Shown here: positions 6,999 to 14,291 of the stretch, piece after piece
Layout: each line of letters opens with the position of its first letter
Numbering within the stretch: position 1 is the first letter of the stretch
NCBI GenBank assembly: GCA_000824805.1
Contig: CCNA01000011.1
Span: 1 to 52,973, forward strand
From: Mesorhizobium sp. SOD10
Lineage (GTDB): Bacteria > Pseudomonadota > Alphaproteobacteria > Rhizobiales > Rhizobiaceae
DNA length: 52,973 nt
Direction: 5' to 3'
Made by a program: the position numbers and the translations under genes
Notes under the pieces: model-generated
Database searches by the model: none
Told to the model about the DNA's origin: nothing
The model's input: the letters and a program-made list of their open reading frames with translations, nothing else

Positions 6999-9071
6999 AT
7001 GAATGAGAAATTTTCGGCGTCGGCCGGAAGCGTCGTGGCTGGCATCGATGTCGGCGGAACCTTCACCGATCTGCTTTTGATCGACGGCAAGGCGGGCGGC
7101 AAGGTGCATATCGCCAAGACGCCGACCACGGTGGAAAACCAGGCCTTCGGCGTGGTCGCCGCGCTTGGCGCGACCGGCTTTCCGATCGACGGTATCGACC
7201 TCATCGTTCACGGCACGACGACCACGACCAACGCCGTGCTGGAACGCCGCCTGGCGCGGACCGGCATGATCACCACGCGCGGCTTTCGCGACGTGATCGA
7301 GCTTGGCCGCCGCACAAGGCCGCAGGCCTATGGCATGACAGGCACGTTTGTCCCAGTCATTTCCCGCGACCTTCGGCTCGAAGTGTCGGAACGAATCGAG
7401 GCGTCCGGTGCCGTGCGCATTCCACTTGACGAAGCCGAGATGCGCGATGCGGTGAAGAAGCTGCTCGCCGCGGGCTGCGAGTCGCTGGTCATCCACTTCC
7501 TGCATTCCTACGCCAACCCGTCGCATGAGCAGCGCGCCGCCGAGATCGCGGCAGAGCTCTGGCCGAACGGGCACATCACCACCGGACATGCGCTGCTGTC
7601 GGAGGCGCGCGAGTTCGAGCGCGGCGTTACGGCCGCCGTCAACGCCTCGGTGCAGCCGATTCTGGAGCGCTATATCGAGCGGTTGCGCAAGGAGCTGGCG
7701 GCAAAAGGCTACGCGCGCGACTTCCTGATCATGAACGGCAATGGCGGCATGATCTCGGCCCGCTTCGTCACGCTGGAATCGGCCAAGACCGTGATGTCCG
7801 GTCCCGCCTCCGGGGTGATCGCCGCCGCCTATACCGGAAAACGCGCCAGCTTCGGCAACCTCGTGACCTATGACATGGGCGGCACCTCGACCGACGTGGC
7901 GCTGATCCGCAATGCCGAGCCCGCCGTGTCGAACGAGATCGAGATCGAATATGCCATGCCGATCCATGTGCCGATGGTGGCGGTGCACACGGTCGGTGCC
8001 GGCGGCGGCTCGATCGCGCGCGTCGATGCGGCCGGGCTGATACAGATCGGCCCTGAAAGCGCCGGCGCAAACCCAGGCCCGATCTGCTACGGGCGCGGCG
8101 GCACGGAGCCGACCATCACCGACGCCAATCTGGTGCTCGGGCGCCTGGCGCCGAAGAAGCTGCTCGCGGTCGACAATCCGGTCACGGTCGAGCGCGTGAC
8201 CGGTGTTTTCGAAGACAAGATCGGCAAGCGCACTGGTCTCTCCGGCGTCGAAGCCGCGGGCGCCGTGCTCAGGCTCGGCAACATGAAGATGGCGGGCGCG
8301 ATTCGCATGGTGTCCGTCTCGCGCGGCCATGACCCGCGCGATTTCGCGCTGTTCGCCTTCGGCGGCGCCGGGCCGCTGCATGCGACGGCGCTTGCCCGCG
8401 AGCTCGGCCTGCCGCGCGTGCTTGTGCCGGCGCGGCCAGGCATCACCAACGCGCTCGGCTGCGTCGTCGCCGATTTGCGCCACGACTTCGTCAACACCAT
8501 CAACCAGCCAGTTAAGCTGCTCGACGAAACTACGCTTCGCGAGGTGTTGGAACGGCACCGTAACGAAGGCGAGGCACTGATCGGCAAGGAAGCGGTGAAG
8601 CCGGACGCGATCCGCGTCACCCATTCGGCCGACATGCAGTTCGTCGGACAGACGCATATTATCAACGTGCCGCTACCCTCCTCGTCGGTTTCACGAGAAA
8701 CACTGCAGGAATTGTTCGAAAAGGCCTATTTCGCCCGCTTCAAGGTCGAGCTGCCGGAAATCCGCGCCAACCTCGTCAACCTCAACACCTCCGTCACCGG
8801 CGTGCGGCCGCAGATCGACCTGTCGCGGCTGATCGACCCTGCAGGACGCGCGGCGACGCTCGAAGAGGCGCGGCGCGAGATCCGGCCGGTCTGGTATAAT
8901 GGGCACTGGCACGACACGCCGGTCTATGCGCGCGAAAAGCTGCCGCTGGACGCCGTCATCGAAGGTCCCGCGATCCTGGAACAGATGGACGCCACCACGG
9001 TGCTGGAGCCCGGCGACCATGCGCGCTCGGACGCTGACGGCAACATCATCATCGACATCGGCGAGGCTTGA
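6999..9071 (+). CDS. hyuA: Hydantoinase/oxoprolinase family protein, subunit A
   Basis: This 690-residue protein is the ATP-binding subunit of the HyuA/HyuB cyclic-amide hydrolases (N-methylhydantoinase, 5-oxoprolinase type), which spend ATP to open lactam or imide rings. The N-terminal phosphate loop GIDVGGTFTDLLLIDG, the second loop VTYDMGGTSTDVALI (about 290-304) and the HTVGAGGGSIARVD stretch show an intact ASKHA-type ATPase. The gene is followed at once by hyuB (1-bp gap). The upstream 17-bp operator shared with the hydroxylase operon suggests that it acts in the same pathway, possibly opening a partly reduced pyridine lactam. Acetone or acetophenone carboxylase relatives use the same fold, so the substrate is not settled. 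The Shine-Dalgarno sequence is weak. Confidence 0.88.
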   Translation: MNEKFSASAGSVVAGIDVGGTFTDLLLIDGKAGGKVHIAKTPTTVENQAFGVVAALGATGFPIDGIDLIVHGTTTTTNAVLERRLARTGMITTRGFRDVIELGRRTRPQAYGMTGTFVPVISRDLRLEVSERIEASGAVRIPLDEAEMRDAVKKLLAAGCESLVIHFLHSYANPSHEQRAAEIAAELWPNGHITTGHALLSEAREFERGVTAAVNASVQPILERYIERLRKELAAKGYARDFLIMNGNGGMISARFVTLESAKTVMSGPASGVIAAAYTGKRASFGNLVTYDMGGTSTDVALIRNAEPAVSNEIEIEYAMPIHVPMVAVHTVGAGGGSIARVDAAGLIQIGPESAGANPGPICYGRGGTEPTITDANLVLGRLAPKKLLAVDNPVTVERVTGVFEDKIGKRTGLSGVEAAGAVLRLGNMKMAGAIRMVSVSRGHDPRDFALFAFGGAGPLHATALARELGLPRVLVPARPGITNALGCVVADLRHDFVNTINQPVKLLDETTLREVLERHRNEGEALIGKEAVKPDAIRVTHSADMQFVGQTHIINVPLPSSSVSRETLQELFEKAYFARFKVELPEIRANLVNLNTSVTGVRPQIDLSRLIDPAGRAATLEEARREIRPVWYNGHWHDTPVYAREKLPLDAVIEGPAILEQMDATTVLEPGDHARSDADGNIIIDIGEA

Positions 9072-9072
9072 A

Positions 9073-10794
9073 ATGGCAAAGCTCGACACGATCACGCTTT
9101 CGGTGCTGCAGGCCGCCCTGCAGCAGGTGTGTGACGAGATGGACCTGACCTTCTCGCGCGCGGCCTTCTCGCCAGTCATCGCCGAGGCCAATGACCGTTC
9201 GGACGGCATCTACTCGGCGGTCGACGGCTCGCTGATCGCGCAAGGCAGCCAGGGCCTGCCGGTGTTCGTCGGCGTCATGCAATATTCAACCAAGACGGTG
9301 ATCGAGATGATCGCCGATGGCCGCTGCCTGCCACCGGAACCGGGCGACATCTACATCGTCAACGATCCCTATCTCGGCGGCACGCATCTGATGGATGTGC
9401 GCTTCGTCATGCCGGTCTATCGCGGCGGCAAGATCTTCTGCTGGCTGTCCAACACCGGACACTGGCCGGATATCGGCGGCTCGGTGCCGGGCGGCTTTTC
9501 GGCCTCGGCCACAGCGGTCGAGCAGGAAGGTTTGCGGCTGCCGCCGGTAAAGCTGTTCAAGAGGGGCGTGCTCGATCCAGAGATCTACGCCATCATCTGC
9601 TCGAACATCCGGGTCGCCGACCAGCGCATCGGCGATATCCGCGCGCAGGCCGCCGCACTGCTGATCGGCCAGGACAGGCTCAATGGAGTTCTCGATCGTT
9701 ACGGTGACGAAACCGTCGTCGAGGCGATCGCGGAACTACGCCGCCGCGCCGCCGAGCAGATGCGCGCCTCGATCGCCGTCATACCTGACGGTGTCTATCG
9801 CTCGCAGGCTTTCGTCGATTCCGACGGTGTGGTGAACGAACCGCTGACGATCAATCTCGCCGTCGAGAAGAGGGGCGACACGCTGACCTTCGATTTTGCC
9901 GGCTCATCGAAACCGTGCGCCGGACCAATGAACAGCGTTCTCGCGACGACCCTGTCGTCGGTCTATCTCGCCATGCGCCATATCTTTCCGGAGGTGCCGA
10001 TCAGCGCCGGCGCCTTCGAGCCGCTGATCGTCAAGCGGCCGGAAGGCACGTTCCTTGACGCGAAATATCCGCGCCCCGTCTCCGGTTGCGCGGCGGAGGT
10101 TTCGCAGCGCATCGCCGAGGCCGTGTTCGCCGCGATGGTGCAGGCGCTGCCGGATAAGGTGACGGCGGCGCCCGCCGGCTCCAGCGGCAATTTCGCGCTC
10201 GGCGGCAACGATCCGGCGCGCGGGCGCGACTATGTGATGTACCAGATCTCGGGCGGCGGCTACGGCGGCAATGCCGGCCATGACGGGTTGAGCAATGGCT
10301 GCTCGACCATCGGCATTTCGAAATCGCCGCCGGTCGAGATCATGGAGCAGGCGTTCCCGGTGCTCTACCGGCATTACGCGCTGCGCGAGGGCTCGGGCGG
10401 CGCGGGAAAACATCGCGGCGGCTTCGGGCTCGCCTATGAAGTCGAGATCCTGCGCGGTGAAGCCCGCGCGTCCTTCGTCATGGATCACGGCCGCTTCGGC
10501 CCGCAGGGCGCGCTCGGCGGCAAGGACGGCGCGCCGAACAGCGTGACCGTGTTCCGGGACGGCGAAGCCCATGTGCCGCCGCATCTTTCCAAGGAACAGG
10601 ACATCGCGCTCAAAGCCGGCGACCGCGTGCGGGTCGGCACGCCGGGCGGCGGCGGTTATGGCGATCCGCGCGAGCGCGATCCAAGGCAGGTCGCCGAGGA
10701 TGTCAGGCTCGGCTACTATACGGCCGAGCAGGCCGGGGAGATGTTCGGGGTGGAGCTGCCAGCGGACGGGCGTGGCAATAGGCCAAACGCCTAA
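9073..10794 (+). CDS. hyuB: Hydantoinase B/oxoprolinase family protein, subunit B
   Basis: This 573-residue protein is the partner of HyuA and holds the metal-dependent hydrolytic site of this enzyme class. Visible family blocks are DMDLTFSRAAFSPVI, IVNDPYLGGTHLMD, SNTGHWPDIGG, and the glycine-rich C-terminal blocks REGSGGAGKHRGGFGL and GTPGGGGYGDP. The start ATG lies one base after the hyuA stop. The longer reading from 8899 runs inside hyuA in another frame and is not real. It ends 39 bp before the tail of the convergent MarR gene. Substrate is unknown. Joint control with a 6-hydroxynicotinate-reductase homologue points to a cyclic amide made from a hydroxylated N-heterocycle. Confidence 0.88.
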   Translation: MAKLDTITLSVLQAALQQVCDEMDLTFSRAAFSPVIAEANDRSDGIYSAVDGSLIAQGSQGLPVFVGVMQYSTKTVIEMIADGRCLPPEPGDIYIVNDPYLGGTHLMDVRFVMPVYRGGKIFCWLSNTGHWPDIGGSVPGGFSASATAVEQEGLRLPPVKLFKRGVLDPEIYAIICSNIRVADQRIGDIRAQAAALLIGQDRLNGVLDRYGDETVVEAIAELRRRAAEQMRASIAVIPDGVYRSQAFVDSDGVVNEPLTINLAVEKRGDTLTFDFAGSSKPCAGPMNSVLATTLSSVYLAMRHIFPEVPISAGAFEPLIVKRPEGTFLDAKYPRPVSGCAAEVSQRIAEAVFAAMVQALPDKVTAAPAGSSGNFALGGNDPARGRDYVMYQISGGGYGGNAGHDGLSNGCSTIGISKSPPVEIMEQAFPVLYRHYALREGSGGAGKHRGGFGLAYEVEILRGEARASFVMDHGRFGPQGALGGKDGAPNSVTVFRDGEAHVPPHLSKEQDIALKAGDRVRVGTPGGGGYGDPRERDPRQVAEDVRLGYYTAEQAGEMFGVELPADGRGNRPNA

Positions 10795-10833
10795 GTCGAG
10801 TTCCTAAAGATGCCATCCCGCCGAGCCTAACCT

Positions 10834-11295
10834 TCACGCCAGCTTCGCCAGCAGCCGCAAGAAGGTCGCGGCTTCCTTGGCGGTGAGCGGCGCCAGCGTC
10901 TCCTCGGTGATGGTGCGCGCCAGCGGGATCAGCCGCTCGATCGCTTCGCGGCCTTCAGCCGTGAGATTGACGAGCAGCCGCCTTTTGTCGACTTCGTGCT
11001 TGGCAAGCTCAACCAGGCCGCGCGCCTTCAGCCGGTCGATGACGCCCTTTACGGTCGCGGCATCCATGGCGATCAGCGTTCCCAGCTGGTTCTGCGAGGT
11101 CTCGCCGATATCGTAAAGCTTGGCCAAGGCGGCGAATTGCGGCGGCGTCAGGTCGCCAATATGCGAGGCGAAGATCGAGACATGGCGCTGATGCGCCTTG
11201 CGCAGGATGAAGCCGACCTGGTCCTGCAGGTGGTAGTTGTTCTCGTCGCCGTCTTCGGCCTCGACCAGCCGCAGCAGATTGTCCTCGCCGCTCAT
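10834..11295 (-). CDS. MarR-family transcriptional regulator
   Basis: This 153-residue winged-helix protein has the MarR fold: a dimerisation helix (QDQVGFILRKAHQRHVSIF), HTH (TSQNQLGTLIAMDAATVKGVIDRLKARG) and wing (DKRRLLVNLTAEG). It is the last gene of the overlapping operon; its ATG overlaps the preceding stop (ATGA). MarR proteins usually bind aromatic acids and repress their degradation genes, and the nicotinate regulators NicR and BpsR belong to this family. It is the obvious candidate to bind the ATTNGTATRCAAAT elements upstream of hyuA and of its own operon. The reading that extends upstream to 11583 is another frame of the next gene and was dropped. Confidence 0.88.
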   Translation of the reverse strand: MSGEDNLLRLVEAEDGDENNYHLQDQVGFILRKAHQRHVSIFASHIGDLTPPQFAALAKLYDIGETSQNQLGTLIAMDAATVKGVIDRLKARGLVELAKHEVDKRRLLVNLTAEGREAIERLIPLARTITEETLAPLTAKEAATFLRLLAKLA

Positions 11296-11876
11296 CTGAG
11301 GCCGTCCCATGCCTTGATGTCCTCCGCCGCCAGGCCGCCCATGCGGTTGTGGACGCGCGGACCGCAGGTCATGGCGAGGCAGAACAGGATCTCGTCCGGA
11401 CGCGGGCCGTCGCTGATGCCGACCTCCATGGCGTCGAAATGGCTGCGCACATAGGCGGCGTTGATGTGGCCGAGCGGCACGTCGAGCTTTGACCCGAAGG
11501 CGCCGACCTTCTTGGCCGAGGGCACGATCGCCTTGGCGCCGCCGAGGCGCTCGCGCATGGCGTAGCCGCCCGGCACGTGCCATAGCGCGCCGTGCTCCAA
11601 CTCGCCCGCCGTGCCGACGATGGCGCCCTTGCCATAGCCGTCGATCTTCTTCACATCGCCGCCAAGTGCTGTAATCAGCCTGTCCGAGAGCAGAAGCCCG
11701 AGCGGCTTCAGATCCTCCATCGCGCCCTGCAAATCCTCGACATAGCGGCCGGCAAAAGGATTTTTCACGAGCGCCATGGCAGCGGCGCGCAGGCGCGGCT
11801 CTTTGGCCGCGGGTCCGCCCTCGTGGAAAATTTCCTCGGTCAGAACCGCGATTTTGCGGATCGGAAACTCAGGCAT
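11292..11876 (-). CDS. PF06684 (DUF1185, 'amino acid synthesis') family protein
   Basis: The protein has 194 residues. The 'amino acid synthesis' name for PF06684 is not backed by a reaction that I can cite, so function is unknown. Conserved-looking segments are VGTAGELEHGALWHVPGGYAMRE, KKVGAFGSKLDVPLGHINAAYVRSHFD and MTCGPRVHNRMGG. The start at MPEFPIRK has AGGAGG nine bases upstream and is preferred over the ATG seven codons earlier. It sits between UPF0280 (8-bp overlap) and MarR (4-bp overlap) in an operon with a 6-hydroxynicotinate-reductase homologue. A catabolic role such as hydrolysis or isomerisation of a pathway intermediate is my inference. Confidence 0.8.
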   Translation of the reverse strand: MPEFPIRKIAVLTEEIFHEGGPAAKEPRLRAAAMALVKNPFAGRYVEDLQGAMEDLKPLGLLLSDRLITALGGDVKKIDGYGKGAIVGTAGELEHGALWHVPGGYAMRERLGGAKAIVPSAKKVGAFGSKLDVPLGHINAAYVRSHFDAMEVGISDGPRPDEILFCLAMTCGPRVHNRMGGLAAEDIKAWDGLR

Positions 11877-12756
11877 CGGCAAATTCCTCCTGTGCATGCT
11901 TATTGGGCGCAGCGAGCGTCACCGAGCCACTGATGCGGGCCTCGCCCGCCAGAAACAGCGCCGAGGCGGTGACCAGGCCGCGCCGGCGAAAATCTTCGGC
12001 GACGGCAAGGCCGTTGTCCAGCGCCCGCGCCACCTCGGCGGCGCCAAGCGCGCCGACGCTTTGCGTCACCAGTAGCTCACCGAGATCGCTGTCGGGCGCC
12101 AGATCGCGCGCGGACACACGTTCGATCGCCGGGTGGCCCGGCAGGTCGACGGCGTTGGCAATCAGCGTCGCCGCGGCGTCGGCCTCCGCGCCGGTGCGCG
12201 CAAGAACGGTGACGGCATCGGCAATGCCCAGCGAAAACGACCGGCCGCGCCAGCCGCTGGTGGCGACGCCGCGCACACCATCTTCGGAGCGGATGGTAAC
12301 CCGGTCGGCCATGCCATTGCCGGTGCCGGCGATCGCAACCGTCATCGACCTCCCGATGCCAAGATGGAGCGCGCAGTCGCCGCCATTGTTGACGTAAGCG
12401 CGGTCGAGGCGGCGGCCGGCGAGCATTGAGCCAAGAATTTCGTCGGCCACCGAACCGGCAACGGCGGCCATCGGCGTGATGAAGCATTCCGCCAACGGCA
12501 TGACGGCCGCTTCCATGCGGCGGGCCGTTGGGCCCGCAAAATCGCGCGGCGCCAGGAAGAAGGCCGGCAAGCGCAATTCGGGCAGCTCCTCGACCACCTC
12601 GATCAGGATCGTCTGAAAGCGGGCGACTGCCTGCTCGTAAGCGGCGCGGCATTCATCCGTTTCACCGAAGGCCTCGACGATCAGATCGATCGGCCCATGG
12701 TTGAGATGAAGCCGCCGGCCGTCGGCGAGCCAATGCGCCTGCGGGCCATTCATCAT
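11869..12756 (-). CDS. UPF0280 family protein, ApbE-like
   Basis: This 295-residue protein belongs to UPF0280, which is related in fold to ApbE flavin transferases. The stretch AYVNNGGDCALHLG resembles the GG(D/N)-type motif of ApbE, and FITPMAAVAGSVADEILG is also family-like. No activity is known to me for UPF0280. It directly follows the 6-hydroxynicotinate-reductase homologue and overlaps its stop. The characterised Eubacterium barkeri 6-hydroxynicotinate reductase carries a covalently bound flavin, so flavinylation of its neighbour is an attractive inference. The start is an ATGATG pair (12756 or 12753); either would be translationally coupled. Confidence 0.8.
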   Translation of the reverse strand: MMNGPQAHWLADGRRLHLNHGPIDLIVEAFGETDECRAAYEQAVARFQTILIEVVEELPELRLPAFFLAPRDFAGPTARRMEAAVMPLAECFITPMAAVAGSVADEILGSMLAGRRLDRAYVNNGGDCALHLGIGRSMTVAIAGTGNGMADRVTIRSEDGVRGVATSGWRGRSFSLGIADAVTVLARTGAEADAAATLIANAVDLPGHPAIERVSARDLAPDSDLGELLVTQSVGALGAAEVARALDNGLAVAEDFRRRGLVTASALFLAGEARISGSVTLAAPNKHAQEEFADA

Positions 12757-14291
12757 CCAGCACCATTCGCCGCACGCCGCAGCTGCACCAGCGGTGGCCA
12801 GGGATTGCCGGCCGGCGCGCCGGTGTTGCTGCGCGGATTGAGATATTCGCCGCCCTTGGCGAGGATATCCTCGACGCTGCGTATCTCGTTCTCATAACCG
12901 CCGAGGCGGACATAATCGTCGCGGCGCATGGTGAATTCGATCGGCGCCACAAGTGCCGGGGTCGGTACATAGCCGAAGGCGCCTTCCGGAACGCGGGTGA
13001 CGTCGACCATCAGCGTGATGCCGCCGCCTGGCCAGACATAGACCGGCGCGCCGCCGACCGTGACATAGGTTTTCAGGCCCTGCACCGATCGGGTGAGGTT
13101 GACCGGGTTTTCGGTGACGCCGGCACGCAACGAGCCGCCGGCGCCGCCGATGAACAGAACCGTGCACAGCGCCGGCTCGCAATTGTCCTCGATCAGGCCG
13201 ACGGATTTTTGCAGCCGCTCGGGGAACGGCTTCTGGATCGGTTTCAACTGGTCGTCGAGCTCGTAATAGGCGAACTGCTCGCCGGTGGTCGAAACCATCA
13301 GCAGCGACAGGCCCGGGCGCGCGCCCTTCTTGGCGTTCCAGTCGCCGAGGATCGACAGCGGATCGGAGATCGTCGTGCCGCCCCAGCCGAGCCCGGGTTC
13401 CGATACCTTGAAATAGCGGCCGGGCGTCGAGCGGCGACCGATGATCTTTATGCCCGTATCCTCCCAGCCCAGCACCTTGCCGGCCTGATGCTCGGACACG
13501 ACACCCGTGATGTGGTCGTCGACCACCACCACCTCGTCGACCAGCCCGCGCCATTGCGTGGCGAACATGCCGATGGTGGCCGAGCCGCAGCCGACGCGCA
13601 TGCGGTGCTCGACCTTGCCGTCGATGACCGGCGCCTTGCCGGCCTCGACGATGACCGTCGCGCCGCCATCGATGGTGAGCTCGACCGGCTTCCTGTTGCA
13701 GAGATTGAGCAGCGCGTCGCAAGTGGCACGGCCTTCCTGCTTGGAGCCGCCGGTCAGGTGATGGACGCCGCCGAGCGACAGCATCTGCGAGCCATACTCG
13801 CCGGTGGTGACATGGCCGATCGCCTCGCCTTGTGCGCGTACCGTCGCCGTCTCGTCGCCGATGTGGCGGTCGGTGTCGATCTTCACCTTGACACCGCAAT
13901 AGGAGAAGATGCCTTCGGTGACGACGGTGACGAGATCGACGCCCTCGACTTCCTGGCTGACGATGAAGGGCGCCGGCTTATAATCCGGATAGGTGGTGCC
14001 GGCGCCGATCGCCGTGACGAAACGCCTTCCGGTGTTGACCAGTTCGCCGTTCCAGGCTTCGCCCTCGGCGACGAACGGCACGACCGAGCCACCGGTCTCG
14101 GCCGTATGGTCGAGGATGGTCAGCGGATCCATGCGCACGATGCGGCCGCCGATATTGCCGTAGCGGTCGCAGGCGCCGGTGCGGCCGTCGGCGATGTAGC
14201 ACATGACCGGGCAGGCATCGCAGCGGATCTTTTCCGCCACCTGCTTCTCGCCGGGATCATGGGTTTCGAAACGTTCGGCAAGCTCGCTCAT
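12753..14291 (-). CDS. 6-hydroxynicotinate reductase homologue
   Basis: This 512-residue protein matches the family annotated as 6-hydroxynicotinate reductase. In Eubacterium barkeri that enzyme reduces 6-hydroxynicotinate to 1,4,5,6-tetrahydro-6-oxonicotinate with FeS clusters and a covalent flavin. Cys24, Cys27, Cys31 and Cys41 form a CxxCxxxC-x9-C cluster motif. Further cysteines lie at 132, 191, 198 and 235. The segments IDGGAT (207-212) and CGSAT (235-239) resemble the x-G/S-A-T acceptor sites used by ApbE-type flavin transferases. It overlaps both neighbours by 4 bp: the FeS-Mo hydroxylase that would make its substrate, and UPF0280. Assignment to nicotinate rather than another N-heterocycle is inferred. 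Confidence 0.75.
   Translation of the reverse strand: MSELAERFETHDPGEKQVAEKIRCDACPVMCYIADGRTGACDRYGNIGGRIVRMDPLTILDHTAETGGSVVPFVAEGEAWNGELVNTGRRFVTAIGAGTTYPDYKPAPFIVSQEVEGVDLVTVVTEGIFSYCGVKVKIDTDRHIGDETATVRAQGEAIGHVTTGEYGSQMLSLGGVHHLTGGSKQEGRATCDALLNLCNRKPVELTIDGGATVIVEAGKAPVIDGKVEHRMRVGCGSATIGMFATQWRGLVDEVVVVDDHITGVVSEHQAGKVLGWEDTGIKIIGRRSTPGRYFKVSEPGLGWGGTTISDPLSILGDWNAKKGARPGLSLLMVSTTGEQFAYYELDDQLKPIQKPFPERLQKSVGLIEDNCEPALCTVLFIGGAGGSLRAGVTENPVNLTRSVQGLKTYVTVGGAPVYVWPGGGITLMVDVTRVPEGAFGYVPTPALVAPIEFTMRRDDYVRLGGYENEIRSVEDILAKGGEYLNPRSNTGAPAGNPWPPLVQLRRAANGAG

Noticed and set aside
6864..8657. Long minus-strand open frame of 597 codons
   Set aside because: Antisense to hyuA, whose ATPase motifs are intact.
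10834..11583. Extended 249-residue version of the MarR protein
   Set aside because: The extra N-terminal 96 codons are an alternate frame of the PF06684 gene; the family-sized protein starts at the ATGA overlap.
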